A stretch of 64,000 bases of DNA from Plecoglossus altivelis. Taxonomy: Eukaryota; Chordata; Actinopteri; Osmeriformes; Plecoglossidae. Under the pieces are notes generated by a model that saw nothing but the letters and a program-made list of their open reading frames with translations, was not told the DNA's origin and did not search any database. Shown piece by piece: positions 11,514 to 24,414 of the stretch. Position 1 is the stretch's first letter, and every line of letters starts with the position of its first letter. A program made the position numbers and the translations under genes. Location: assembly GCA_036571765.1 (NCBI GenBank), contig BROE01000023.1:5012472-5076471 (forward strand). The letters run 5' to 3'.

Positions 11514-11555
<42 letters not shown>
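11205..11555 (+). repeat. Purine tract that switches to a pyrimidine tract
   Basis: The plus strand is dominated by GA, GAGG and AGAGA from 11205 to about 11516. It then flips to a perfect TC run of 39 bases (11517-11555). GA stretches upstream can therefore pair with the TC run on the same strand. Open frames through it are Glu/Arg/Lys-rich on one strand and Ser/Leu/Pro-rich on the other, and are artefacts of composition. Confidence 0.9.
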
Positions 11556-11559
<4 letters not shown>

Positions 11560-12409
11560 GCCTGCAGGAGTAGCTCCAGCCTCAGTCTCTCCATCAGATA
11601 AAAGAGGAGAAGGATCGAGAAGTCTGCCTCCCTGCTCATCCCATCCCCTCCCACACCCAGTCCCCCTACCCCCCCCCCCTTCCCCTTTTTGGGGAAATCG
11701 CACGGTAATTTCCATTCTGACATTAACCTCCTTTCTTCTCCCTTTTTTTCTATATTTTCCCTCTGTAGTCTCGCGCATGAGTCTGATTTCACACATGTGA
11801 AGACTAATTATTTTTTATTTCAATTCCGGCAGGAAGATGGGGGAGTAGAGAGCTCATCTCAAAAACCCACAGGAACCTAATGTTTTATTGAAATATTATG
11901 TGCATATTAATGAATAAATACAATATTTGTGTAAAACATTTGAATTTAGGCTTGAAATCGGGCCGCCAACTTGAAATTATGTAATAGATTATCTTCTAAT
12001 CAGCATAAATGTGTAGATGAAAAAAGGTATTTTAAAGGAAGATTTTCAGAAGAAAACGTTGTTTCACCCTTCTTGCCACTTGTTATGCATTCGTTTCACC
12101 ACTAGATGACAGTCATGCAATACAGTGGTGCCAGAGATTGCATCCTAAGCTCAGTTAAATGTCATATGGCCCTGATTCTTGTAAGTAATGCAGCAGGAAA
12201 ATGTTCTCCACAACCTATTGTTCTCATTGAAAAAGAGGAGGATGTGGAGAGGGACGTCAACAAAACAAACCACACAGTAAGAAAGGAGGAAAAAACGACA
12301 AACATTTCGACTGTGTGCGGCTTTGAGGTTAGCTGGTAAGGTAACGTGGTCTTCCCTGCTAGCTCAGACACATGGGCCAGCATGTAATCAACTGCATTTA
12401 TGAAGGTGT
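11556..12409. other. Unique AT-rich non-coding DNA
   Basis: A C10 run near 11668-11678 is followed by AT-rich single-copy sequence (11880-12060). The latter has motifs such as TATTAATGAATAAATA and could be regulatory. No gene is recognisable. Confidence 0.5.
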
Positions 12410-12421
12410 CCACACACACAC

Positions 12422-12470
<49 letters not shown>

Positions 12471-12589
12471 TAAAGAGAGCCCAGTGGATACTTATTTGTC
12501 CTTGCCACAATTGTATACAATTGTTTTTCTCTTTAACACTCACTGCTGTTCTCTCTCTCTCTCTCCCTTTCTCTCTCTCTCTCTCCCTT

Positions 12590-12628
<39 letters not shown>
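12410..12628 (+). repeat. Paired microsatellites: (CA)n and (CT)n
   Basis: A 57-base CA run with one CG interruption (12410-12466) is followed, after about 85 bases of unique sequence, by a 79-base CT-rich run (12550-12628) broken by CCCTTT. Frames crossing both give Thr/His and Ser/Leu repeats that are not real proteins. Confidence 0.95.
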
Positions 12629-12889
12629 ATCAAACTTTCCGTTTCTCCATTCCTTTTTCTTCCCTGCTTGTCTCCACGATCTCGCTCCCTCGGTATGTTC
12701 ATCCTCCAACTGAGACTTTCCTCAGATCGACCAAAAGATTTTCATTTGCTTAAATGGGCCCTGGTATGGGACTCATCAAGGCTTGCCTCTTGGATCATTA
12801 GATCCTCCAAGGTACAGGAACGGTGGCAGGAACAGTGACGGGGGAAGGAAATGTAGCGCCTTGTCAAATGTTCTCATTTCTCCTACCAA

Positions 12890-13145
12890 CACCGCTTGAA
12901 TTTCAGTTCCCCATCAAAGTGCTGTTGACCTTTGTGGAGGGCTAGGGGGCTGATGGAGCTCTTTGTGGAAATGGGCGCACATCAAGCCCCAGCACGGGCT
13001 TATTGTGCTCTGCTGCTGCAGCTACGGCAACCCCAGCGTTGGAGCCACAGCTAGCCGTTAGCTGTGCCTTGAAATCACTTTCCGGTCTCTCCTCACTTTT
13101 CACAGGTCAATAATTAGGACTGACTGTGAGGCGCCGCCCGATTTT
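12890..13145. promoter_or_regulatory. Candidate cis-regulatory block
   Basis: This is a repeat-free, complex block between microsatellite regions. It contains GCTGCTGCAGCTAC near 13010 and CAGGTCAATAATTAGGAC near 13104-13121, the latter combining an AGGTCA half-site with a TAATTA core. Enhancer function is inferred from composition only. Confidence 0.2.
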
Positions 13146-13882
13146 GAGTTTTTTATTTTATATCCTTTGTTGCTTCGTCTAACACTTTACTCAGTCATAT
13201 TCCTGCAAAACAACACAAAAAACAACACAGAAAAATCACAGAATAATATATGCTGCGAGATGCAGACTTCCCCGAAACCACCAACAAATCTCCATAAAAC
13301 TATTTCCATAATTCCAGCGGTCACGGAGAGAGAGACTTCCTGGAGCTTGTTCTGCCCCCGTCTCCCCCCTTTGTCCTACACGCCAGCACAAGAGCGTGCC
13401 GGCGTGACCCAGATGTGATGCAGTGAAGATCCCTGCCACGGCACCATCTGTTTACGGAGGTGTTACGTCTATTCAGCGAGGCGCTCGCCTGTTCGGCTTA
13501 TATCCACCGCATTCAGAGCGGTGAGGTCTTGCACATTCAAAGGACGAGTCTCCAGGCTTCGTCGTAGCCAGCCGATGATATTGATTAGCACTCCTCAAGG
13601 TGCCTCTGTGACAGGTGATTATCAACATTCCAACAGTATATAGACATTCCTATATTGGATTTTATTTATTGATGGTCTTAAGGTAAAGTTAAACTTTCAG
13701 AAGCTTGTGGCCAAGGCTATCCACAAATGGATTTCAACGATGCTGGCAATGACGGAGACATTTTGAAGTGATGGGTGAGTTTGTTTGATTAAACACAAAA
13801 CAGTGACTGTGCAAAAACGCCAGGGAGAACTTCAGAGGTTGTTTCACCTTTAGGTTACATACACTGCATAAGCAGTTTCCCT

Positions 13883-13883
<1 letters not shown>
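13146..13883. other. Unique non-coding DNA with GC-rich small hairpins
   Basis: Two short GC-rich inverted repeats lie close together: GCGAG-gcg-CTCGC (13476-13488) and CACCGC-attcaga-GCGGTG (13505-13523). The rest shows no gene or repeat family. Confidence 0.55.

Positions 13884-13925
<42 letters not shown>
13884..13925 (+). repeat. (CA)n microsatellite
   Basis: A perfect run of about 21 AC units. Confidence 0.95.
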
Positions 13926-13926
<1 letters not shown>

Positions 13927-16800
13927 GAGTACCTTAGAACTGTGTATTTGTATTTAGGTGTGTTCACAGGACGTTCCTCTCCCCTCATATTGCCCTCTTC
14001 AAGTCATTGAGTAGCATTTGGGGTTTGTTGTCAGTACAGTACCATCAGTGCTATTTGAGGGTGAAAAAGAGAGAGTGTAAGAGAGGTACCATTTAAAAAA
14101 AGAAAGGGCTACTCACAGTGGTAAACTGACTGAACTGTTCTTAGGTGCTAATAGTTACGGATGACTCACTGCAGCATTTAGTTGTCGTAAAACATTGTGT
14201 TTACAATACATTAAACATTGATGTATCTCTGGCACACCGTTCTTTGCTGGCGCCAGTTCTGGTGCACGTGTACAGCATGGCGATGCCTCTCTGGGTGTCA
14301 CAGTGCAGATTCTGTCGTTCCACCCCAGATAGCAACTCTCCCCTCTCCTCCTTTCCCCAGTCACCCTCACCTCCATCACCTCCACCCCGTCCCTCCTTCT
14401 CCAAACCAGCGTGGTTCAAAATCAGGAATCTTCAGTGTGTGTGAATGCGTGTGTTCCTGTGCGTGTAACAGGGGTGCATAGACGCACCAATTAAATGTGA
14501 GATTGTGACGCACAAACAAAAAAAACCTCCACATTGTTCAAAGTCACTCATGGAACATGAATGTATTGTGACACTGCTTCAACAGGCACTTTAGATGTCT
14601 TCATTGTTTTATTCACTTGGTGGTTGCCTCTGGCCAAGTCCTTTGAGAGTAAATTAAATCATTATCAGAGTCTGTAGTCCAAACTCATTTTTGTCAACTA
14701 CTATAACTTCAGTTGGTCCAGTCGGTATGCTTCAATGATTGGTTATTCCTCTACCAGGGGCGATAACTGTCCTTTTGTGCCCACAATGTGACCCACTAGT
14801 ACATGTTTTATTATATTCTATGCTTACTAGTTAGAATACACACACAACCGCACACACAGACACACACAGAAGCATATCCACATACTCCAGGCCTGAAGCA
14901 TATTATGTCACGCCACCCAATTTCCGTCGTTTTGTCTGGCCCATTGTCTCCTTCACCCTCCCTTCATCCTTCTCTCTCCGTGTCCTCTGTCTCCCTCGTC
15001 CCGCCCCCAACCTGGAGCTGAGCTGACGAGTTCAAACACACTCTCGTCCGGAACACGATCAGTGAAAGGGGGAACACGCATCTATCAAGTCTAACCTAAC
15101 TCTGACTAAACAAACGGATTCTGGAAGTAGCAGCAGGGGCTAGATGAACAAGTGGTCGTTCCTCAACAAATAGCAATCCTGCATGTGATCTGCACTTCCC
15201 TATTTGCGTGCTGAAGGAACGGTTTGGGTTGACGAAGGGATGTTGTTTACCAAAGTAGATTTCAATAGGATTAGAACTGAAATTGTCCTCGGCCAACCTC
15301 GATACCAATCACTGCAAAGAGTTCATGGCGAAAAAACGATGGTATTGGTTTTGCAGTGCTAATGTAAAAAAAAACACATAATAGAGAAAAGAAATCAAGG
15401 GCCAGCCAAGTGAGAGAGAAAGAGACAGAATTCGTACAGAAACATTCTTGCACTTATCAGTCCCAAATGATATAATACTGGGAGCCAGAAGACTGAAGTA
15501 TTCATTCCAGTCCTGGCGAGCGTAGAAAAATAAATCCCTTTGCTAATCGCACCAGGAGATGCAGGCTGGTAAACGGTTCTGTGTAAATTATCATAAGATT
15601 AATTCCTGGTTCATCTTATCTTCAGGTCCAAGTGAAGCAAGGGTTCCTTGAATACCTTGAATTCTTCAAACCCCGCCAGACCTATACAGAGGACTTTTTG
15701 GTGAGTGTCGATAGAGGGACTGCGATTGTCTCTGGTGATATAAGATAGTGGCGGCGTTTTGAAGGTGGTGTGACAGTACTGTAATGTGTAGATATGCTGC
15801 AGGAAGTTTCTGACCAGTGGGAAGTCACATGTAGTGATTGAGACCCTCTAACAAATTTTGTGGCGGGATTAGCACGCATTAGCGAGGTTGGTTGCCAGTC
15901 AGAGCAAACCCATGGGTTTTATCTAGCCCTTTGGAGGGAGAGCAAAATAAACATCCTGAAAAACATTCCTTGAGCTTCTCTTTCGTTGTCTGATTGCGTT
16001 GGCCTATTTAGTTGACGTTTCGCTTTGAACGTTGAGATGAAGATGTTTGGGCCTAACGACTCAGCAAAAGCTTATGTTACCTCAGCACTGTTACCTACCT
16101 TCAAAATAAAACCTAGGGGATTTGTGGGACAAATAATTCTGACTGTAAAACCTCCATTATGTTGACACAATGAAACACTCCATGCAGCCCACCATTAATC
16201 TCTGTTCAAATGTTTTGGTTTGTACCTTGACGCTCACGGAAAAGTATCTGTTAGAAATCCATCAAACAAATTTTTTAAAGCTCTCTAAACAACTTTAGCA
16301 ATGTGCTTAACAATATTTTCAAATCAACTTCCTTTTAAGAACGATTCACTTCCTGTTTGGTCCAGAACATGCATGTCTATAAGATCTCAGTCTTCCCCAT
16401 ATAGAAACACAGTAGGATTCAAAATATGCCTGCTGTATGGAAGCAGTAAACAATATAGCTGGAGGGTGAATGGAAGAGGACAAGCTAGCCATCTGAAGCT
16501 TATACCCATTAAGGATGGGTAAAAGGAATTCTATTTTGTCTTTTGAAGTGGAGTTGGCAGGTAGAGAGAAATACGATGGATCAATACCTGAACTTTATAT
16601 GACGATAAGGTTTACTGTCCGATATGTGCACGGTTACCTTGAAGATACCATACCGTTACCCTACCCTTTACCTCCAGACTTGTAAGAAATGTCATTATTT
16701 GCCTTGCAAATTCTCAGGGTTGCTATGAGAAGCATGACAATAACAGAAACAGTGTGACAGGACAATGACATTTAGGCAGATAACTGTAGGGTCCTGCAGG
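13926..16800. other. Unique non-coding DNA, no gene seen
   Basis: Short CA runs lie near 14838-14866. The block 15525-15640 is AT-rich and free of simple repeats, with AAATTATCATAAGATTAATTCC near 15587-15607, and is a weak regulatory candidate. No frame above 100 codons occurs and no mobile element was recognised. Confidence 0.6.
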
Positions 16801-18463
16801 AAAGCGTGATCAAAGTGTTTGGTACCTATGGTTTCGGTGTCTGCCATCCAAACAACTCCTGTTCATTTGTGCACCTTACCCTCAACCTGCTGCATTTGCT
16901 ACTAACCCCCCCTTCCCTCCCCCCTTTTAGCTTTCTTCCTCTTTTCTCTGTTTCTTTTCCTCCCCCTGTCTCTCTAGCACACACATGCCCTTGGAGCTTA
17001 ATTTGCGATAGAAGACTACTTAATTTGAATGTCTTTGATGTAGCGTGGCTGCGCTCAAATCGAGTATCTGATCCCAATCCCCTGGACAGATCCACAAGGG
17101 TGTATTGGTAGCAACCACCCCCCCCACTCCAGCCCCCATCCCTCCATCCCCTCCTCTCCACCACACCAACCCATCCCTCCATTTATTTCATTTGCAATTT
17201 TAACGAGTATGCTTACGTGCCCCATCATCCAGGTAATTTATGGAGATAGGGTGGCGGGCTGGGGCCCCCTGTGGCCCGCAGAGAACCTTGACACACGGGT
17301 AAACTTGTCTTTAGACTGCCAGGGCTTAAATGGGAGTGCTGACAAGGACAAGTGTCAGGGTGGGTGTGGAGCGAGGAGCTATGGGAACTGGTGTTAAGAG
17401 GAACCTTAATATGTGATATTACTTGTTGCAAGAGAAACGAAACAGGACAGAGTTTCACATTTCGCCCCCAATTCTCGACGGTAAGTATATTACCGAGGTA
17501 AACAATCCTATTTTGTCAACGAGGCGATAATGCAACCTGCGAGTTTCCATGGAAGAGTTGACCCCACCGGAAAAACACCGCCTGTTCATTTCACCTTAAA
17601 TGAGACCGACAAATGTCTAGCGTGGATCTACAGTATGGATGAATGCAGCTCTTGTGCTGTTCTTCAAGGAAACATTTTCCACCCGTTCCACCTCACCGTC
17701 TCACATCGAGTGCCTCTTCAAGGTTCTTTCTCTAAAGTCGTCAAATTATATCTTCTGAGAAAAAACACGGATGTCATGTTACTCTCCTTGATGAAGAGCA
17801 GGTCGGCATCAACAATGACGACATTCAATGTCAACTGAAGTCTCTTATCATAAGTGCTCCTTTGGTGTTGCAGCTGTATCCTGGGGTTCCAGATATGAAG
17901 CTCGTCCTCCAAAAAGTAGAAAATAGCAAGTTCCTATCAAAGCCGGGGAACCAACTCTAGTCACCTTTGTAAATGCTCCGAGCGACAAGACTCTTATCTG
18001 CGCTCATGCTAACTCAGAAACCCGCCACTTCAATGGCTGTGTGTTTTTCATTGTTTGCCTTGGTTGTCATTTCCTCATTTCCATGGGTTCACACCTTGCA
18101 AAGACCCAGCAGAGAGGCTTTCCATTCATTAGAAAGGGGGATTTTAAAGTTGAGTTTTGATGTTGTCTGGGTTTAATTTGCCTGTTTACCTCTAAGGATC
18201 CGGTAAGGGTTGGACGAGCCGGGTGCGTCATTCACAGACGGCAGAAACTCCCTTTGATGTACAGAGAAGGGCGCCTTTCGCTAATTACCCCGGTGGTCAT
18301 CCCGCTTGTTTTTTTTCTCTCATTTTATTTTGTTACCGTCTACTCTGTCGCTCAGGTGACTTCTGCTGTTCCCCAGGCGTCTTCTGTACCAAGACATCTG
18401 AAGAGGCCATTTGCGTGTAAATTAGCATGCGTATCGGTCGCTGTTTGAGTGCAGTGCTCCCTT

Positions 18464-18465
<2 letters not shown>
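16801..18465. other. Unique non-coding DNA with a regulatory-looking block
   Basis: A pyrimidine-rich patch occupies 16900-16980, and C/T-rich sequence 17117-17180. The block 17175-17410 is unique and complex. A good splice-donor match, ACG|GTAAGTAT, lies at 17478-17487, but no paired acceptor and coding frame convinced me. A 102-codon plus frame (17530-17838) has no recognisable domain. Confidence 0.5.

Positions 18466-18502
<37 letters not shown>
18466..18502 (+). repeat. (CT)n microsatellite
   Basis: A perfect CT run of about 18 units, followed by more C/T-rich sequence to about 18670. Confidence 0.95.
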
Positions 18503-18506
<4 letters not shown>

Positions 18507-21500
18507 CTCTTTCTTTGTCTACAGTGCTGTACTCCCCCACACCCTTCAGTGTCTCTCTAGCTGCACTCTCTCTGGTCCAGCTGCCGTGCTCCCTCTCTTA
18601 AGCCCCTTTAAGAGAAACCTTTCCTCTTATCCTCCCCTCTCCCTCTGCCTCCCTGTCCTCCCTTACTTCTAAGTGTGCGCGCGTGTGTTGTCAGGGGAAA
18701 GCGCTGTTTAGCCCATGCTAATGTGTGAGCGTGTAGGTCAGTGTGTTTCAGGATAGTGGGTGGGATGCTAGGCAAAGACAGAGTGGCATGTATGCAGGGC
18801 TGAAGAGCAGGTGACTGATGCGAAAGCCAAGGCTTGGCGTAAAATCCATCAACGTGAAAGCAAGAACAAACATCTTATAATCTTATGAATTAGTCAGGGA
18901 TTTCTTAGGGTCAACAGCAAAGTCTTGAATAGGGGGGGAAACAAAGGGAGGAGGATCGAGTGAGAAACAAATGAAAGAGGGACAGAGAGTGGAAGAGCAG
19001 ATGGGACTGTGGGAGTGAGAAGCTCACTAAAAAAAGGTGAGGTATGGATGTCAATGAGCAGGCTCTTATCAGGAAGTCCTCCCAAATCCTGTCAACAAAA
19101 AGCTCAATTGAGCACATTTAACTTTCTAGAATATATTCCTTGTAATCACAAGGGGACTGGATGTTGGCACAAGGGACCAATAATTAATCATTCTCTTACA
19201 TGTGGGCTGTGGTATCTTCATCTTTTGAATTTCAAGAATGTGCACCTACTTGCACAGACAATATATATGGTTATTGAGGAATTCAACTTATTGTGGTCAT
19301 TAGAAGATTATGTGCTGTTGTCTGCTTGGTCTAAGATGGACCAGACTGATTTCAGGGCACAGACTACATCTGGAAACCATGGCACCCCACTGTGCTAAAT
19401 ACTAGTTAACTCACAATGTATCCTGGGAGAATGTTTGCCACCCAGGAAGAGGGTGTAACAAAAATGATGCAATCGACCGGAAAAGCTGAGAGAGAGAGAA
19501 ATGGCCCAAACAAATGAGCAAGACAAGCAAGTTGAATGTTATGCTGTGTGGGCCAAAAATAAATTTCATCAGTGTTTGCCAAGTATTTTGCCAGAATTTA
19601 GACTTGGTAGGAATGAGCTCTGAAAGGGTCATCCTCCTTTGCGCTTGTGTGTATTTGGGTTTGTGTCTTGGCTGTTCTTGATGGGTGTGAGTTGGTGGGG
19701 TGAGGAGGGTGGGGATGGATGAGGGGGGCAGGTGTGGTGGAGCAGAGGATATGAAGCCAGCCGAGGTGGTAAGTGAAGTCTGCTTTGTAACAGGTAGTGT
19801 TCGTCCAGACATCTGCAGGAGGTGAGTTGTCGTGTTTGTCCCAGCGCAATTCCGAGTTGGAGCCAACAGACAGCTCCTCTTCCTGCTGTGTGGGAGGAAG
19901 GACTTCCTCTTTCTTTCTCATCTGCTCCAGATCTGTCTACATGTGCAGTTTGCCCTCTAAATCAAATGACAATCAAACAGGTGTGGAGTTTAACCTTGGT
20001 GAAGAATTAACGTACGGGGGTTTGTCGAATGTTCTTGTTTCCTGATCTGCGCTCTCAACCAATCGTAACAGCAGACACATGCAGCACACATACAGTATTT
20101 ATATGTGAAACATAAAGGACGGAACACAAGGCAATGTGAGTCAAAGTTTCACCTTTCTGTACGTCTATGAAGTGTGCCCCGTAGCACAGAATCCAGCTAT
20201 ACTGTTGATCATCTCATTTTTGGTCTTCCTCATTGATTTTCCTCTCCTCACTCTCTCCTTTCTGACACACACAGCTGAGCACCACCAGAGGCGTGCGGGT
20301 CTGAAGTACAAAGCGAGGGGGTTTGAAAGACTATGCAGTGGTGCCGGCAGATGGTTTGAGTAGAAACAGGTTGTCGTTGACCTGCACGGTAAGACACATA
20401 CCTGTAGAATCCGTCTGATGAACATTCCTAACAAGGTTGCATGGATATGCGTGTGGAATTGCATGCCTTCAAACATCTATCCTGGATCAATGACAAGAGG
20501 GAGGAAAGTTGTTTTCTAGAAGTCAACCTTGGAGATGTCCTGCTTTTCCCAAAATAAAAGTAGAACAACTGAATGAGTATTAAATAAATAAGATGAATAA
20601 AGTTCACACACCCCCAAAAAAACCTCTACGCTATCATGCTATCATGTCTCTATTAACAAATTAATATGGATGTTTACCTTAAGCTGGAAAAAGTGTGCAG
20701 TAGGCTATACGGTAGTAATTATTTATGGGTCTGCATTTGTTTCAACGAATTTATTATTCATAAAAAAAAATCGTATCAATCTGATTTCTTTGTATAGATG
20801 TTTCCAAATTGTTGTCTTAACATTCAACAAAGGTTTTGAGAAGAGAACTGATCAGGCCACACCCTGAACAAGTCTCAACGCAGTGACTGATTCAGAATGA
20901 AGAGCCCCTGCAAGTGATATTAGTTAGCGCCTCGCCATTCTGGAAACGACCTGTGTTCTGCAAACTGTTCTTTTAACCTACGACCAATGGGAAGAGGCTT
21001 GAGTGGGAGGGAATAAAATGAACAATGATCAATGTGACCACGGAGAAAAAAGAAAGAGATGAAAAGAGAAAGGGGGAAAGAAAGGAAGGGGGATAAAACA
21101 ACAACACATGCTATGTCCCGCAGATGACAACAAAACACATGCCAGTGAAGATTGTGGAAGGTGCATTTACATAACCCGGAACCAAAAAAAAGAAGATGAA
21201 TAAAGAACTACAGTGGTGTGTGAGTGGGAAAGTGGGGGAGGGGGGGATTAAGTAATTATCCTTTCAAGCCTAATTTGAGGTGCTGTTTGAAATTAACCTA
21301 TGCAAATGAAGGGGCTACATCACGGTGAGGTCCGCAGTGGCTTCGTACAGCATCCAGACTTTTTTTTTCCAGCGCTTCCCATCTGCGTAGTCTCATGCCG
21401 TCGTTACTCCGCCGAGAAAGAAAAGACACACCGTGTTCTGTGCGTTCCAACGCCCACGTTAGCATCCAAACGCTACCTGTTGTCAGGCTCAATTCTTGGG

Positions 21501-21593
21501 TTGATTGATAGGAGGAGCAGACATCTGCTGGCCGATCTTGTATAATGCTTCAGAGCCTGCGTTTGACCTTGAGCAGCCTCTGCAAGCCTGTGT

Positions 21594-21596
<3 letters not shown>
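18503..21596. other. Unique non-coding DNA
   Basis: No gene was recognised. A G-rich patch (19680-19740) and a purine-rich patch (21040-21095) are present. The block 21245-21330 has TAAGTAATTATCC, AATTAACC and a POU octamer ATGCAAAT (21300-21307), so it is a small enhancer candidate. An acceptor-like CTGACACACACAG (20261-20273) and donor-like CACG|GTAAGA (near 20390) bracket about 115 bases. Every frame between them is closed, so at most this could be a non-coding exon. Confidence 0.5.
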
Positions 21597-21655
<59 letters not shown>

Positions 21656-21658
21656 GAG
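21597..21658 (+). repeat. (GA)n microsatellite
   Basis: A GA run of 62 bases with one C interruption. It is a pure polypurine tract, and open in all plus frames only for that reason. Confidence 0.95.
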
Positions 21659-22497
21659 CTTGTATGGTTGCTGCAAGATTGCCTATTTGCCCGGAGAAGA
21701 AGAGCCAAACATGAGCCAAGCAGCAGAGAGTGAAAGAGAGAGAACGGGAGAGCGAGTCGAGGCCCGTGTGTTTAACTAGAGGAGATGAAATTAAAAGTGG
21801 TGATTTCCCTGTTGAGTGCTTCCTCTAAGCAGCTGCCTGCCTCTCTTTATATCAAACGTTATTTATTTCTTTACAGCTTTCGCGTTCTGTTCTCCCCCCC
21901 CCCCACAGGTGCCGTTCCCTTGTTTCGCCATGCCTAGGGATCTGTCTTTCACCCGTTCGCTTTTTCCTCTCTACCCAAACTCTTCAGGCCTTCATTACCC
22001 ATCATTCTGTCTCCACCTTAACAGGTCTATGTAAGGTCACATTAAATAACTTGAGGACACCTATATCTTAGGATTGGAAATGGGTTATGGCTATGGAATG
22101 TATCCCCCATATGGGTGAGTTTGATTAAGTGAAATGTGAGGTAAACGGTGTCATAGTGATTTAGATAATAAAAAATGGTCACTACTCACCTTTTGTTTTG
22201 GTTTTTTTAATCAATAAACAAATAAAACTAAACTCAAAAAGTTAGAGGAACCACAATTTTAAAAGAAAGAGAACCTGAGATCACCCAAAACCTCCAGAAC
22301 TCTCACTAGAGGCTGGCTCATTGCTGCCTGCAGTTTTAATTATACCTTCAACTGAGTCAGCATTTAAATGTCCACCTTCAGTCTTCAAAGCTCACGTCAA
22401 CATTCTCTTCTGGCGAGCTTGCTTTTGAGATGTGTGGTTGTACTTAGCGTTGGAACTTATGAAATGGACACATTAAGCTGTGGCGATCAACGTTGGT
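21659..22497. other. Unique non-coding DNA with a possible mini-exon
   Basis: A C run lies at about 21893-21905. At 22072-22114 there is an acceptor-like TATCTTAG, an ATG (22080) with 12 codons reading MGYGYGMYPPYG, and a consensus donor GTGAGT at 22115. The frame meets TGA inside the donor, as expected at many real exon ends, but the piece is so short that chance is likely. Confidence 0.4.
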
Positions 22498-22549
22498 GAA
22501 GACCTTTCGAGGTCTTCTGGACGACGAGCACATCACATTCCTGTGATGT
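22498..22549. repeat. Two adjacent perfect hairpins
   Basis: The first hairpin is GAAGACCT-TTCG-AGGTCTTC (22498-22517) and the second is ACATCACA-TTCC-TGTGATGT (22530-22549). Each has a perfect 8-bp stem and a 4-base loop beginning TT, and only 12 bases separate them. I do not recognise a transposon end or known RNA here. If transcribed they would form two small stable stem-loops. Confidence 0.75.
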
Positions 22550-24414
22550 TTGCGAAAACAGGTATTTGTGAGAAGGGTATTTTCCGACATCTAACAAGGA
22601 CTCATAAGTACTGGAAGAGGGGACTAACGTGCTGACATGACACCACTTGATCATAAAAGCGCAGTAAGATAAACTTTCCTCAGTAAATAGAAAGTTACCT
22701 TTGGTGGGGAAAAAAGTAGTTTGAAATGAAAGGAATCTTTATCCTTTTGAAATGTAAATCCACACCGTTTTGCAGCATACCTTTGAAGAAATCATGTTAT
22801 TAAGAATCCAGTGACTGCTTGAAGCCCCCATTGAGACTGGGTTCATAATCTGAAATTAGATATATATTTACCACAGTTTCCCTCTTTAACCTAGAGTTAC
22901 TGTACATGTCAGAGTTTTGACTGTACCACAAAAAATCAATTTTTTTTGTCAAAATATATGCCAAATATCGATGCTACCTTTTCATGCATGTGTGCGTTCA
23001 CACAAATAATGTTTTCCATTATGCCGGTCCCATGGTCATCTTAAAAGTAATGATGTTTATATTTCATGCAGACATATAAATGCATATTATGCCAAGTCAG
23101 GGACACAGCACACATGTGATTATTTAAATTTATTGAGAAAGAGTTCCCTTAAAATGTGTCCATAAACCATAAGTATGACTTGAAAATTCTAATAACATAT
23201 TCTCATGTTGTTGATCATGTTGCTAACCATGACCACCAAGCAAGTAATCACAGAATATTATGGAATTTACTGTAACACAGCAAATGCAAGTGAGCAAAAC
23301 AAATGAGAAAAATGACAAACAGCCATAAAAGCTCATAGTGTGGTTGTATTGTAAGCCATTCAGTTTTTCAAGGACAGTTATCATCATCGAATTGAGAGGT
23401 GACTTTGTATTGTGCAAATTCAGCAACTGGCCTAACTCTCTCTCCCTTTCGTTAGCTTTTTTTTGGTATCTCAGATCGTGTTAGATTTGTCATAAGAGCC
23501 AGTTCATGTCCAATGGAGATGAAACCAGAAAAACCAAATGATTTATTCTGTTTGTTCATGACAAATATAGGTTTTCCTCTTCTTCTCATGTCTTCAAGTG
23601 ACTCAAGTGGGCTCAAGTATTCTCTTTCTCAGGTCTGACAGATGTCGCTGAAGTTTCCTCTTTTGTCTGGGTGCCATCTTTGAAAAAGAGTACTCGCTAT
23701 AGATATTTAAGTGAATGGAGTTGTGACCTTGAGACCATAGGCTTTACATTTCATCTGATACCTACTCTTGCTCTACTGAAGTCACTGGCAGGAAACTTGG
23801 ATTAAACAATCTCCTTGTATTTATTGTGACTACGAGACATTCATGTTTTCTATTCACATTCTTTCCAAGATGCATGTGCACTTGACTTATTTTCACTAAC
23901 CTGAACCCTTGATGACATGTGATGTAAAATGGATTGAAGTACATATCCTGTCAGATAACATAACATGACAAAGCACATGTGAATGAGTCTTTCCTGTGCT
24001 CTCAATAGCTCCATTTTACACAGGCTTTCCCCAAATGTGATCCATTAGTACAAAATCCATCTTTCAAAAGCAAATCAGATGAACTGGGACTACGTTGGTT
24101 CAGAAGCGTTCATTTCCTTACGCTTCCTCGTGTCCTGGGTTGTTGTAGCCCCCCTTCTTCTGCTTTCTCCAACTCCAAGAAGTTTTGCTTCATGCCAACT
24201 ATGCATTGTTTGTAAGTATTGTTTCTATTTGACCCACCTGCTGGTGCTGTCTGGTCGCCTCTCTGAAAACAGTGTGAGCCAAGGCCTGCTGTGTCCAGGA
24301 GGTTGGCAGGGTACAGGCAGCGCTTGGTGAACTCTACCGTTGTCTGGCATGACTGACTCCAATTATCACTTGTGATGGTGGTGCTACTAAAGTTATGTTT
24401 CGCTCTGCCTTTCA

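Noticed and set aside
12388..12753. Frames rich in Cys/Val, Thr/His and Ser/Leu
   Set aside because: They are direct translations of the CA and CT microsatellites.
20273..20390. Exon-like stretch between CACACACAG and GGTAAGAC
   Set aside because: All three frames contain stops between the sites, so it is not coding; without transcript data a non-coding exon cannot be claimed.
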